Positions 16,800-26,389 of a stretch of 64,000 nt of DNA are shown here, piece after piece (positions within the stretch are counted from its first letter, which is position 1; the number at the start of each line of letters is the position of its first letter). The stretch comes from Caulobacterales bacterium (GTDB lineage Bacteria > Pseudomonadota > Alphaproteobacteria > Caulobacterales > Aquidulcibacteraceae). Under the pieces are notes generated by a model. That model saw only the letters and a program-made list of their open reading frames with translations, had not been told where the DNA came from and did not search any database. The stretch spans positions 243,501-307,500 of the forward strand of contig JAFLCU010000002.1 of assembly GCA_017303355.1 (NCBI GenBank), in the 5' to 3' direction. The position numbers were made by a program, and so were the translations under genes.

Positions 16800-19082
16800 T
16801 CAATTGACTTCGATGTGATCGGCCGGCAGGCCCTTGATGCGCCGCTGGTATGCTGCCTCATAGGCGCGTTCGATGTCGCGCGTATATTGCGCGCTGTTGA
16901 AAAGCGGGGCCGTCAGGCGGTTGGCCGCGAGTTGCGCACGCAACGCCGCCAGCCGCGCGGGATTGGCGGCGAGATCGAGCGCCAGGCGCTCGTAGTCCTC
17001 GGCCGTCTCGGTGATGAGTTCGGGCATGCCGCTGGCGTGCAGCAAGCTGGCGGCGACCCGCGCGGCAAAGCTCTTGCCTTGCCTGGTGACGATGGGAAGG
17101 CCCGCCCACAACGCATCGCTGGCGGTGGTGTGGGCGTTGTAGTTGAAGGTATCCAAGAATAAGTCGGCGCAACGGTGCCGTGCGAGGTGCATGGGCAGCG
17201 GCATGCGTTCGGCGAAGATAAGCCGATGCGCGTCGACGCCGCGCGCGATAGCCTCGTTGCGAAGATTGGCTTCGGCGTGTGCGTTGTCTCTCAACAACCA
17301 CAACACGCCGCCATCGATCGTGCGCAGCAGGCGCATCCAGACATCAAACTCGGCGGGCGAGATTTTGAAGCTGTTGTTGAAACAGCAGAACACGAAGCCA
17401 TCGGCGGGCAGGCCGAGCTCGGCGCGGTCGAAGGATTTGTCCGCGATCGCGCGCTGATCGTCATTTGGCTGATAGGCGTGCGGCAGCGTGATCAGCTTCT
17501 CCGAGAAGAAATCGCGCGAGGCAGGCGGCGCGACCACTTTGTCGGCGATGATGTAATCGATGAAATCGGCGCCGATGGAGCCTGGATAGCCCAGATAATT
17601 GATCTGAATGGGCGCCGCACGATGGGCGAAGATGCCGAGGCGCGCGTCGCTGGTGTGGCCGTTCAGGTCCAGGGCGATGTCGATCGTGTGGTTGCGCGCG
17701 AGCGCGGAGATGCTTGCGTCATCAGTCGTGCTCACATCATGAAAGTGATCAACAGCGCCGATGATGCGCCGCCGCATCGCATCGTCGCGATTGATGCCGT
17801 ACGAGAAGGCGTGAATCTCGAACTTGCTTTTGTCGTGCAATTCGAGCATGCGCGCGATCAGCACCATGACGGCGTGCTCGTGGAAATCGGCGGAGAAATA
17901 GCCGATCCGCAGTCTTGGCGGTCGCGTCTCGGGCACGGGCAAGGGCTTTGCCGCCGGCGGATATTTCGCGTGAGTCCAGGTGCGCGCCCAGTGCAGCTGA
18001 CGCGCGGGATCATCCATCGCCGAGAGGCTGGCGAAAGGTGAGGCGGCGCCATCGAGGCCGAAGTCCGAGAAAGCGATCGCCTGGGGCGCGACGCGCCAGG
18101 CGCACATGCGCGCGGCGGCGGCGGTGCGATTGTAGAAGGCTTCCGCGAAATCCGTCCTAAGCTGTAGCGCTACGTCGAAATCAGCGATGGCTTCGTCGAG
18201 CCGATTGAGCAACTGCAATGCCGAACCACGATTGTTGCGGGCTTCCGCGTAATCGGGCCGCAAGCGCAGCGCCTCGTCGTAGCTTGCGACGGCGTCTTCC
18301 AGGCGATTCAAATCTTGCAGGAGATTGCCGCGATTGTGGAAAGCTTCGGCATAATCGGGCTTAATGGCGAGCGCGCGATTGTAATCGGCGAGGGCTTCCT
18401 GCAGCCGCTTAAGGCGCCACAAAGTGTTGGCGCGGTTGTTGAGCGCTTCGGCATTGCGCGGATCAAGGCGCAGCGCTGCATCGTAGCTGGCCAACGCCTC
18501 CACCAAGCGTTCAAGTTCGCGCAGCGCGTTGCCACGATTGTAGTGCGCGACGATATAGTCCGGCGCGAAGCGCAGCGCCTGCTCATGACTGGCGAGTGCT
18601 TCATCGAGGCGCCGGAGGTCTTGCAGCACGCTGCCGCGATTGTCGTGCGCTTCCGCGTAATCGGGCTGCAGCGCCAGGGCCTTGTCGTAGCTGGAGAGCG
18701 CCTCATCCAGGCGTTGGAGATCGTGCAGGACGATTCCGCGATTGAAATGGGCGACGACGAAATCCGGCCGCAGCACGAGCGCCTTGTCGAAATCAGCGAG
18801 CGCTTCATCGAGCCGCCGCAAGTGCTGCAGCGCAATGCCGCGATTATTGAAGGTATCGGCGGAATTGGGGCGCAAGCGCAGTGATGCGTCGAAACTGGTG
18901 AGCGCGCGTGCGTATTCTTGCAGCTGCGCCAGCGCCACGCCGCGGAGATCATGCAGCATCGCCGCGTTGGGATAGCGCTGCACAAGTGGTTCGGCCTGCG
19001 CGATCACCTCGCGCAGGCGGCCCTGGTTAAAGAGGGCGATCAGCGCCTGGAGATCCTGCGGGGAGGGGGAGTCGCTGCTCAT
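16800..19082 (-). CDS. TPR repeat / GT41-like O-linked N-acetylglucosaminyltransferase homologue
   Basis: 760-residue protein with two parts. The N-terminal half (about 10-340) consists of about nine tandem 34-residue TPR units, recognisable by repeats such as NNRGIALQHLRRLDEALADFDKAL. The C-terminal half (about 400-750) is the SPINDLY/OGT-type catalytic region, beginning RLRIGYFSADFHEHAV and including DLNGHT, INYLGYPGSIG and the UDP-binding end with FLDTFNYNAHTTASDAL. Bacterial members are usually protein glycosyltransferases or close relatives. The acceptor is unknown. The start ATG (19082) was preferred over one 60 bases upstream whose product has an unrelated Pro-rich head. Divergent from pstC. 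Confidence 0.88.
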   Translation of the reverse strand: MSSDSPSPQDLQALIALFNQGRLREVIAQAEPLVQRYPNAAMLHDLRGVALAQLQEYARALTSFDASLRLRPNSADTFNNRGIALQHLRRLDEALADFDKALVLRPDFVVAHFNRGIVLHDLQRLDEALSSYDKALALQPDYAEAHDNRGSVLQDLRRLDEALASHEQALRFAPDYIVAHYNRGNALRELERLVEALASYDAALRLDPRNAEALNNRANTLWRLKRLQEALADYNRALAIKPDYAEAFHNRGNLLQDLNRLEDAVASYDEALRLRPDYAEARNNRGSALQLLNRLDEAIADFDVALQLRTDFAEAFYNRTAAAARMCAWRVAPQAIAFSDFGLDGAASPFASLSAMDDPARQLHWARTWTHAKYPPAAKPLPVPETRPPRLRIGYFSADFHEHAVMVLIARMLELHDKSKFEIHAFSYGINRDDAMRRRIIGAVDHFHDVSTTDDASISALARNHTIDIALDLNGHTSDARLGIFAHRAAPIQINYLGYPGSIGADFIDYIIADKVVAPPASRDFFSEKLITLPHAYQPNDDQRAIADKSFDRAELGLPADGFVFCCFNNSFKISPAEFDVWMRLLRTIDGGVLWLLRDNAHAEANLRNEAIARGVDAHRLIFAERMPLPMHLARHRCADLFLDTFNYNAHTTASDALWAGLPIVTRQGKSFAARVAASLLHASGMPELITETAEDYERLALDLAANPARLAALRAQLAANRLTAPLFNSAQYTRDIERAYEAAYQRRIKGLPADHIEVN

Positions 19083-19230
19083 GGCGTACCGGGTCGCCGG
19101 GGCCTTATCGGGCGGCGGCCAGCCGCGCAACCCGATGGCCACTCATCATAATCGCCTATCAGTTGAAATAATTGAGGAAATGGCGCTTCGGGCGCGGCGC
19201 GGCGGCTGCTCGCCAGCGACTTATGCAAAA

Positions 19231-19248
19231 GTGTCACAAAACTGCAGT
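19231..19248 (+). promoter_or_regulatory. Pho-box-like site upstream of pstC
   Basis: The 18-base sequence GTGTCACAAAACTGCAGT agrees at 13 of 18 positions with the PhoB box consensus (two CTGTCAT-like repeats spaced by an A-rich stretch). It lies about 30-50 bases upstream of the proposed pstC start. This suggests phosphate-starvation induction by PhoB, whose gene is not in the window. Confidence 0.55.
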
Positions 19249-19279
19249 ATTGGCGGCGCGCGCGCACGCTGAGCCAGCG

Positions 19280-20197
19280 ATGCGGTCGGGGGTAGGTGTG
19301 GAAAGAGATTTCACGACGCGGAAGGTGCGCTGGGGCGAGCGCATCATGGAGGGGCTTCTCTTCGCCGCCGCCGCCGCCGCCGTCGCCGTGGTGCTGGGCA
19401 TCGTCTTCGTGGTCGTTTCGGAATCGGCCAAATTCTTCGCCCAAGTCTCGATGATCGAGTTTCTGACCTCGACGACGTGGACGCCGCTGTTCGACAACCC
19501 GCAATACGGCATTGCGCCCTTGCTGACCGGCACTTTCATGTCGACGCTCGTCGCGCTCGCGGTGGCGGTGCCGTTGGGTCTGCTCGTCGCGATCTATCTC
19601 AGTGAGTTCGCCACCGCGCGCACGCGCGAGACGATCAAGCCGACGCTTGAATTGCTCGCCGCCGTGCCCACCGTCGTTTACGGCTATTTCGCGCTGCTGT
19701 TCGTGACGCCACTGCTGCAAAATATCATTCCGGGCCTGCCGAGCTTCAATCTTCTTTCAGCCGGCCTTGTCATGGGGCTGATGATCATTCCCTACATTGC
19801 CTCGCTCTCCGAGGATGCGATGCGCGCGGTGCCGCGTGCAATGCGCGAGGGCTCGTTCGCGATGGGTGCGACCCGGCTTGAGACGGCGTTTCGCGTGGTC
19901 GTGCCGGCGGCGGTGTCTGGCGTTGTCGGCGCGGTGATCCTGGGCATGTCGCGCGCGATTGGCGAGACGATGATCGTCGTTGTCGCCGGCGGCCAGCTGC
20001 CGCAGGTCGTCACCAACCCAACCCAGCAAGGCGCGACCGTGACCGCGTTCATCGCGCAGGTGGCGCTGGGCGACCTGCCATTCGGTACATTGGAATATAA
20101 CAGCATCTTCGCGGCTGGCCTTGCGCTGTTGTTGCTGACGCTCCTGTTCAATCTTGTGGCGTTCTATCTGCAGCGCCGCTTCCGGGAGGCCTATTGA
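19280..20197 (+). CDS. pstC: Phosphate ABC transporter permease PstC
   Basis: Inner-membrane permease of about 305 residues for high-affinity phosphate uptake. Six transmembrane helices are seen, with the binding-protein-dependent transport (EAA) loop in the fifth region around AMREGSFAMGATRLETAFRV and the conserved SRAIGETMIVVV. The ATG at 19280 gives a family-typical length; a GTG at 19298 is an alternative, and neither has a clear ribosome binding site. The TGA overlaps the pstA ATG. A Pho-box-like site lies upstream. No pstS precedes it and no pstB follows pstA, so the rest of the transporter must be encoded elsewhere. Confidence 0.92.
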   Translation: MRSGVGVERDFTTRKVRWGERIMEGLLFAAAAAAVAVVLGIVFVVVSESAKFFAQVSMIEFLTSTTWTPLFDNPQYGIAPLLTGTFMSTLVALAVAVPLGLLVAIYLSEFATARTRETIKPTLELLAAVPTVVYGYFALLFVTPLLQNIIPGLPSFNLLSAGLVMGLMIIPYIASLSEDAMRAVPRAMREGSFAMGATRLETAFRVVVPAAVSGVVGAVILGMSRAIGETMIVVVAGGQLPQVVTNPTQQGATVTAFIAQVALGDLPFGTLEYNSIFAAGLALLLLTLLFNLVAFYLQRRFREAY

Positions 20198-21393
20198 TGG
20201 CCGCGATCGATGTTCAACGCGTACGCGACATCGCCGAACAGCCCCCGGGCCTGGCGGCGCGCAAATTCAAGGACCGCGCCTTCATCTTCTGGGGCATAGT
20301 CGCCACGATTATCGGCCTTGGCACGTTGGTGGCCTTGGTCAGCGATTTGTACATGGATGGCGGCCACCGGCTGACGCCCGCATTCTTTTTCGGCTTTCCA
20401 TCCGCGAACCCGGCTGAAGCGGGCATTCTTTCGTCTTGGGTCGGTTCGCTGCTGGTGATCCTCACCACGGCGCTTGTCGCCATTCCCGTCGGCATGCTGG
20501 CGGGCGTTTATCTTGAGGAATACGCGCCGAAGAATCCGATGACGAGCGCCATCGAGATCGCGGTGAATAATCTGGCGGGCGTGCCGTCGATTCTGTTCGG
20601 CCTGATGGCCGTCGGCATCTTCGTGCAATTTCTCGGCAATCCCGCGCGTTATTTCAGCTTCTTGCCGGAGGGCTTCCGCAATGCGTCGGCGGATTTGTTC
20701 GGCCAATCGATCCTGACCGCCGGCATCACGCTGGCGCTGCTGATCCTGCCGGTCGTGATCGTCGCCACGCGCGAAGCGGTGCGCGGCGTGCCGCAGGAAA
20801 TCCGCCACGCCGCGCTCGCCGTCGGCGCCACCAAGTGGCAGACGACGCAGCATCACGTCATGCCGTATGCGCTGCCGGGCGTGGTGACGGGCGTGATCAT
20901 CGGCATCTCACGCGCGCTCGGCGAAACCGCGCCGCTGATCATGATCGGCGGCCTCACCTTCGTGGCGTTTCTGCCGATCACGCTTCCAGGTGATTCGAGG
21001 TTCGAAACCATAGGCGTGCTCGATCAATACGGCGCGGCCGTCGATCCGACCGCGACCGAAAGCGTGCGCATCACGCATGACGGTGTCGTGGTGCTGCCGG
21101 ATTTCACGGAAATGCCGGTACAGGCGGGGCAGACCTACGATCTGCCGCATGGCACGACGGTGCAGACGGTCGCTGATTGGGGGGACGCGGTCGCCAGCTG
21201 GTCGCCGGGCCACTGGCTGGGGTCGGAATTCACGGTGATGCCGATCCAGATGTTCAACTGGACATCGCGCCCGCAGGCGGAGTTCCTGGAGATCGCGGCG
21301 GCGGCGGGCCTGGTCCTGCTGGTGATCACGCTTTTGATGAATGGCGCGGCGATTTGGCTACGCTATCGCCTGCGCAAGTCGATCAAGTGGTAA
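20197..21393 (+). CDS. pstA: Phosphate ABC transporter permease PstA with large extramembrane insert
   Basis: Partner permease of PstC, 398 residues against about 280-300 for the family. The permease core is complete, with an EAA-type loop (RHAALAVGATKWQTTQHHV) and SRALGETAPLIMIGG. Between this and the last transmembrane helix there is an extra segment of about 80-90 residues (roughly 265-350) rich in Asp, Thr and Val strands, including repeated VRITHDGVVVLPDF-like beta pattern, which would lie outside the membrane, probably periplasmic. The start overlaps the pstC stop. No ATPase gene follows; the next gene is a peptidase. Confidence 0.9.
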   Translation: MAAIDVQRVRDIAEQPPGLAARKFKDRAFIFWGIVATIIGLGTLVALVSDLYMDGGHRLTPAFFFGFPSANPAEAGILSSWVGSLLVILTTALVAIPVGMLAGVYLEEYAPKNPMTSAIEIAVNNLAGVPSILFGLMAVGIFVQFLGNPARYFSFLPEGFRNASADLFGQSILTAGITLALLILPVVIVATREAVRGVPQEIRHAALAVGATKWQTTQHHVMPYALPGVVTGVIIGISRALGETAPLIMIGGLTFVAFLPITLPGDSRFETIGVLDQYGAAVDPTATESVRITHDGVVVLPDFTEMPVQAGQTYDLPHGTTVQTVADWGDAVASWSPGHWLGSEFTVMPIQMFNWTSRPQAEFLEIAAAAGLVLLVITLLMNGAAIWLRYRLRKSIKW

Positions 21394-21441
21394 TGGAAGT
21401 CGGCGGAGCTCGGGCCTAGGATTAGGCCAAAGGAGCCCCGC

Positions 21442-22878
21442 ATGGCTGAGATCGCTCAGGCGCAATTGCGCAAATTCACGGACGAGATGTGGCGCGACGA
21501 GATCGTGCCGACCTTGGCCGAGTACATCGCCATTCCGAACAAGTCGCCGTCGTTCGATCCCGACTGGGAGAAGAATGGGCATATGGAAAAGGCGGTCGAG
21601 CTTTTTGTCGCTTGGGCGGAGAAGAAGCTGCCGGACTTGGGCGCGACGTTGAGCGTTGAGCGGCTGAGGGACAGCGCAGGCAAATCGCGCACGCCGCTGA
21701 TTTTCATCGACGTGCCGGGCGGCGCGAGCGGCGACACGGTGCTGCTCTATGGCCACCTCGACAAGCAGCCGGAAATGACGGGCTGGGCCGAGGGCAAAGG
21801 CCCCTGGGTTCCGGTGATCGAGGGCGACAAGCTTTACGGCCGCGGCGGCGCCGATGACGGCTATGCGATGTTCGGCGCGCTCGCGGCGCTATTGACGCTG
21901 AAGCAACAGAATGTGCCGCATAAGCGCGCGGTGATCGTGATCGAAGCGAGCGAAGAGAGCGGATCGCCCGATCTGCCTTTTTACATGGACGCATTGGCTG
22001 ATCGCATCGGCAAGGTGTCGCTTGTGATCTGCCTTGATAGCGGTTGCGGCGATTATGAGCGCTTGTGGCTGACGACATCGCTGCGCGGGCTGATCGGCGG
22101 CACGGTGCGTGTCGATGTGCTGGAAGAGGGCGTACACTCGGGCGATGCGTCGGGCGTGGTGCCGTCCAGCTTCCGCATTTTGCGCCAGGTGCTGGCGCGG
22201 CTGGAGAATATCGAGACGGGCGAAGTCACGGTTGCCGATCTCAAGGCGCGGATTCCACCGGAACGCGTGGCGCAAGCGAAAGTCGCCGCACAGGCGCTTG
22301 GCGATCAGGTCTATGCGAAATTTCCGTTCGTCGAGGGCATGAAGCCGGCGGGTGCGGATCTCGCCGAGCTGGTGCTGAATCGCACCTGGCGTCCCGCGCT
22401 TTCGGTGACGGGCTTCGCGGGCGCGCCGGCGCCGCTCGATGCCGGCAACGTGCTGCGGCCGTTTACGGAGGCCAAGCTCTCCATGCGCATTCCGCCGAAT
22501 GTGGATGCGGTGAAGGCGAGTGCTGTGATGAAGGACGTGATCGAGCGCGATCCGCCCTATGGCGCGCGCGTGAGCTATGAGGGTGAGAAAGCGGGTTCAG
22601 GCTGGAATGCGCCGAGGACTGCGCCCTGGCTGGAAGCAGCACTTGAGGATGCATCGCATGCCGCTTTCGGTAAGCCGGTTGCAATGATGGGCGAGGGCGG
22701 CTCAATCCCGTTCATGGGCATGTTGGGCGAAAAATTCCCGGAGGCGCAATTCGTCGTCACAGGCGTGCTTGGTCCGCATTCGAATGCGCACGGCCCGAAC
22801 GAGTTTCTTCACATCCCAACAGGCAAGCGCGTGACCGAGGTGGTCGCGCGCGTATTGGCGGCGCACGCAAATGCGTGA
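21442..22878 (+). CDS. M20-family metallo-dipeptidase
   Basis: Cytoplasmic zinc peptidase of 478 residues, M20/M25/M40 family (carnosinase/CPG2-like). The metal-binding motifs are in order: YGHLDKQP with the first His/Asp near 106-108, GRGGADDGYAM with the bridging Asp, EASEESGSPD with the catalytic Glu pair, and a His near the C-terminus in GPHSNAHGPNE. A lid/dimerisation domain lies at about 210-350. The length and arrangement match dipeptidases of this clan. It has an AAAGGAG ribosome binding site and its own promoter region of about 48 bases after pstA. Convergent with the threonine aldolase gene. Confidence 0.9.
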   Translation: MAEIAQAQLRKFTDEMWRDEIVPTLAEYIAIPNKSPSFDPDWEKNGHMEKAVELFVAWAEKKLPDLGATLSVERLRDSAGKSRTPLIFIDVPGGASGDTVLLYGHLDKQPEMTGWAEGKGPWVPVIEGDKLYGRGGADDGYAMFGALAALLTLKQQNVPHKRAVIVIEASEESGSPDLPFYMDALADRIGKVSLVICLDSGCGDYERLWLTTSLRGLIGGTVRVDVLEEGVHSGDASGVVPSSFRILRQVLARLENIETGEVTVADLKARIPPERVAQAKVAAQALGDQVYAKFPFVEGMKPAGADLAELVLNRTWRPALSVTGFAGAPAPLDAGNVLRPFTEAKLSMRIPPNVDAVKASAVMKDVIERDPPYGARVSYEGEKAGSGWNAPRTAPWLEAALEDASHAAFGKPVAMMGEGGSIPFMGMLGEKFPEAQFVVTGVLGPHSNAHGPNEFLHIPTGKRVTEVVARVLAAHANA

Positions 22879-22882
22879 GCGG

Positions 22883-23899
22883 CTATCGAAGTGATGTGAG
22901 CAGTGCGCACATCGCTTCGATGTCGGATTCCGGCTGGTTCCAAGAGACGACGAGGCGCGCCTCGCCGGCGCCTTCCGCGCCCCAATCATAGAAATCGGCG
23001 CCGGCCGTACGCAGCTTCGCCAGGGCTTCGACGCCGGGCTTGATGAAGACCTGATTGCTTTCGACGGGCGCGGAAGCGTGCGCGCCAGCGGCGTCGCCAA
23101 GCCTTCTGGCGAGCGCGTTGGCGCGGCCAGCGAGTTTCAGCCAGAGGCCACCGTCGAGATAGGCGAGGAATTGGGCGGCGGGGTAGCGGCCCTTGCACAG
23201 CAGATGGCCGCCGCGCTTACGGCGCCGGGCGATCTCGTCGGCGACGGCGAGATCGAAGCAGACGATAGCCTCGGCGGCGAGTGCGCCATTCTTTGTGGCG
23301 CCGAACGAAAGCAGGTCCACGCCCGCGCGCCATGTAACATCGGCCGGCTTGCAGCCAAGTGCGGCGATGGCGTTGCCGAAGCGGGCGCCGTCCATGTGTA
23401 GTTTTAATCCCGCATCACGGGCGATGGCGCCAATCATGGCGACCTCTTCAGGGTGATAGATGGCGCCGCGCTCGGTCGTCTGTGAAATGGAGACGGCCGC
23501 CGGCTTTACCGAATGAATGCCGCGCGCGTTGCGGGCGATGGCTTCACGCAGCGCATCCGGCGTGACTTTCGCGGCGTCGCCATCCATCAGCACGAGCTTT
23601 GCGCCGTTGGAGAAAAATTCAGGCGCGCCGCATTCATCGCACTCGATATGCGCTTCGCGGTGACAGAGGATCGCGCCCCATGGCGGCGTTACGCTGGCGA
23701 GTGAAATAGCGTTCGCGGCGGTTCCGCTGGCGACAGTGAAGACGCGTACGTCGCGCTCGAACAGGGCGCTGAATGCTTCATCCAATTTACGCGACCACGG
23801 ATCCTCGCCGTACGCGGGCGTTGGCTTCTCGTTCACCGCTGTTAAGGCCGCGAGAATTTCCGCCGCTGCGCTCGCCGTGTTGTCGGATCGAAAATTCAT
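22883..23899 (-). CDS. Low-specificity L-threonine aldolase / beta-eliminating lyase family
   Basis: PLP enzyme of 338 residues that should cleave threonine or allo-threonine to glycine and acetaldehyde. The start MNFRSDN gives the typical N-terminal substrate loop (FRSDNTA). HIECDECGAPEFF matches the family, and the PLP lysine is in LSFGATKNGALAAEA near residue 205. The ATG at 23899 was preferred over one 93 bases upstream because family members begin with this motif. It is divergent from the hybrid kinase gene, with about 160 bases between. Confidence 0.9.
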   Translation of the reverse strand: MNFRSDNTASAAAEILAALTAVNEKPTPAYGEDPWSRKLDEAFSALFERDVRVFTVASGTAANAISLASVTPPWGAILCHREAHIECDECGAPEFFSNGAKLVLMDGDAAKVTPDALREAIARNARGIHSVKPAAVSISQTTERGAIYHPEEVAMIGAIARDAGLKLHMDGARFGNAIAALGCKPADVTWRAGVDLLSFGATKNGALAAEAIVCFDLAVADEIARRRKRGGHLLCKGRYPAAQFLAYLDGGLWLKLAGRANALARRLGDAAGAHASAPVESNQVFIKPGVEALAKLRTAGADFYDWGAEGAGEARLVVSWNQPESDIEAMCALLTSLR

Positions 23900-24058
23900 A
23901 CGCTCTTTACTCCGCGCCGTGTTGGCAATGTTCTCTTCATGCTTGGCGCGAAATGCGCTCGTTTTTCGTTTCAAAACAGTACGAATACGCATGCGCGCGA
24001 ACGCTTGCTTTACAGTGGCGCATTACGCTTACCGCGAAATTAGCCATTGGGGCGGCGC

Positions 24059-26389
24059 GTGCAATACTTCATCAACCATGCGGCGATCGAGCGTGCCGCG
24101 ACGGAAGTGTTTTCCGGCACGCGCGCGCGCTACTATCTCTACGCGGTCATCGCGCTGGGTGTGGCCGCGGCTGCGGGGCCGGCGCTTAGCGCGATCTGGT
24201 GCGGTCTTGCGCTGCTCGTTGATGAAGGCTGCCGCATGTTCGCGCCGCGTCTGGCGCGGCTCGTGCCGCGATATCAAAATCACGGGCGTCTGTTGCTTGA
24301 CGGGACGGCTTCGGCAAGCCTTGCGGTAGCGCCGGCGTTGGCGTGGTTTGCGCAAGGGCCGAATAGTGGCGTAGTGGCGGTGGCGGTGCTGGGCGCTTTG
24401 CTTGTGCACTCGAGTTACAACGCGCGCCGAGGGCGCGTGTATGCGGTGATGACCGCCGCACCTTATATTGTGCTCGGACTTGCGTTCCTGGGTGACGCGG
24501 TCGGCGCGGGGGCCGGCGCGTCAGCGCTGACGGCGGCGCTGGCCTTGCTTTATGTGTGGGGCGCGAGCTTGCATCATGCGCACCGCGCCGCGCATGCGCG
24601 CGTGCAAGACGCCGAATGGCTGCGCCAACTCAATATGAGCTTTACCGACGCGAACGCCGCGGCCTGGGAAATCGATTTCGTGCGCCAACGCCTGATCGGC
24701 GCGGATCGGCTTTCGGCGCTTGTCGGCCGCCCTGTGACGTTCGCGGATGTGGTGGAGCATGGCTGTTTCGCCGCGCCCGAGGATCGCGCGCTGGTGAAAT
24801 CCGCTTTCGCGCCCGCGCCCGGCGCCGTGCGCCGGGTGGCGCTTGCGCACAGCGTGCTGCGCGCCGATGGTTCGCGTATGCGCGTTCGCCATCAGGCGTT
24901 TGTGCGCACCACGCCGGATGGCGCGCCGGTGCGTTTGACTTGCGTGACGCGTCATGGCGATAGCGCGACGAGCGAGCAGACGATGCCACGCGACGCGATC
25001 AATGACGCGACGGCGGCTCTGGCGGCGCAGACCGAAGCGCTGAAGACGTTGCGCAACGAACTTTCGCTGCCGGTGGAGCCGGCGCCGCCATTGGCGACGC
25101 TTTCAGCGGGCCTCGCCCAAGTCCTGCGCACTTTGGCCGAGGGCGGCGTAGAGCTTGAGCGCGGCGTCGATGATCTGGCGCACGCACGACATGCCGCCGA
25201 GAGCGCCAATCTCGCGAAATCTCAATTCCTGGCCAATATGAGTCACGAATTGCGCACGCCGCTGAACGCGATCATCGGCTATGCCGAAATGCTGCAGGAA
25301 GATGCGCAGGACAGCGGCGATACCGCGACCGTGCAGGACCTCAGCCGCATTCTCGGCGCCGCCAAGCATCTGCTGAGCCTCATCAACGAAATTCTTGATC
25401 TTTCCAAGATCGAAGCGGGCCGTATGGACGTGAGTGTGACCGCGTTTGATCCGCATGAATTGCTGGAAGATCTGATCGCCACGGTGCGGCCGACGGCCGA
25501 GCAGAATGGCGACGTGATCACCTTGCGTGAAAGCGGTGCGCAGGCCCTCGCCAACACTGATTCCATGAAGCTGGGCCAATGCGTGCTCAATCTCCTCTCG
25601 AACGCGGCTAAATTTACGAAGAACGGCAAGATCGATGTGCTGGTCGAGCGCCGCGAGCTGAACGGCGTGATGCAGTTGTTCGTCAGCGTAAGCGACACCG
25701 GCATTGGCATGTCGAGCGAGCATATGGCGCGCCTGTTCCAGCCGTTCGTGCAGGCCGACCCGACGATCACGCAGCAATATGGCGGCACCGGCCTGGGGCT
25801 GACGATCACGCGCCGCTTGGCGCAATTGCTGGGCGGCGATGTGAGCGTTGAAAGCGCACTCGGCCAGGGCTCTATCTTTACGCTGCACGTGCCGATCGAT
25901 TTCGCCGACGCCTCGAAGGCGCTGGGGGCGGCCGCGCAGGTGGATGCGGTGCAAGGCGCCGAAGACGCGCCGCTGGTGATCGTGATCGAAGATGAGCCGG
26001 ATGCGCGCGAGTTGGCGGCGCGCGCGTTGACGCGTGCTGGTTTCGCGGTGCAGGGCGTTGGCGGCGGCGAGGCGGGGCTTGCGCTGGCGCGCGCCAAGGC
26101 CCCGGCGCTGGTGCTGCTCGATATCTTCTTGCCGGATCGCTCCGGCTGGCGTGTGCTGCAGAGCTTGAAGCACGACCCGAAGACGCAAGACATTCCGGTC
26201 GTCGTGCTCTCCGTGAACGAGGATCGCGGGCATGCGCTGGCGCTGGGCGCGGCCGAGCACATCGTGAAACCGGCCGAGCGCGACGTGCTTGCGGCGACCG
26301 TGATGCGCTATGCGCGCAAGCGGAATGAAAACGCGGCCGCCGGGCCTGGAGCGATCGTCACGCCGTTGGCGCACAAGCAAGCCGGCTAA
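24059..26389 (+). CDS. Membrane-bound hybrid histidine kinase (HK plus receiver)
   Basis: 776-residue sensor. About four to five hydrophobic helices in the first 170 residues form an integral membrane sensor. A degenerate PAS-like region (about 190-320) and a short coiled linker follow. The kinase core has the H box MSHELRTPLNAI (His about 396), N box LLSNAAKF, and G boxes DTGIGMS and GGTGLGLT. A C-terminal receiver domain (about 640-755) has Asp about 688 in LLDIFLPD and Lys in IVKPAE. No HPt domain is fused and no regulator gene is adjacent, so phosphotransfer must involve distant partners. A GTG start is proposed; a TTG 12 bases upstream is the alternative. The 3' end overlaps the convergent glycosyltransferase gene. 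Confidence 0.9.
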   Translation: MQYFINHAAIERAATEVFSGTRARYYLYAVIALGVAAAAGPALSAIWCGLALLVDEGCRMFAPRLARLVPRYQNHGRLLLDGTASASLAVAPALAWFAQGPNSGVVAVAVLGALLVHSSYNARRGRVYAVMTAAPYIVLGLAFLGDAVGAGAGASALTAALALLYVWGASLHHAHRAAHARVQDAEWLRQLNMSFTDANAAAWEIDFVRQRLIGADRLSALVGRPVTFADVVEHGCFAAPEDRALVKSAFAPAPGAVRRVALAHSVLRADGSRMRVRHQAFVRTTPDGAPVRLTCVTRHGDSATSEQTMPRDAINDATAALAAQTEALKTLRNELSLPVEPAPPLATLSAGLAQVLRTLAEGGVELERGVDDLAHARHAAESANLAKSQFLANMSHELRTPLNAIIGYAEMLQEDAQDSGDTATVQDLSRILGAAKHLLSLINEILDLSKIEAGRMDVSVTAFDPHELLEDLIATVRPTAEQNGDVITLRESGAQALANTDSMKLGQCVLNLLSNAAKFTKNGKIDVLVERRELNGVMQLFVSVSDTGIGMSSEHMARLFQPFVQADPTITQQYGGTGLGLTITRRLAQLLGGDVSVESALGQGSIFTLHVPIDFADASKALGAAAQVDAVQGAEDAPLVIVIEDEPDARELAARALTRAGFAVQGVGGGEAGLALARAKAPALVLLDIFLPDRSGWRVLQSLKHDPKTQDIPVVVLSVNEDRGHALALGAAEHIVKPAERDVLAATVMRYARKRNENAAAGPGAIVTPLAHKQAG

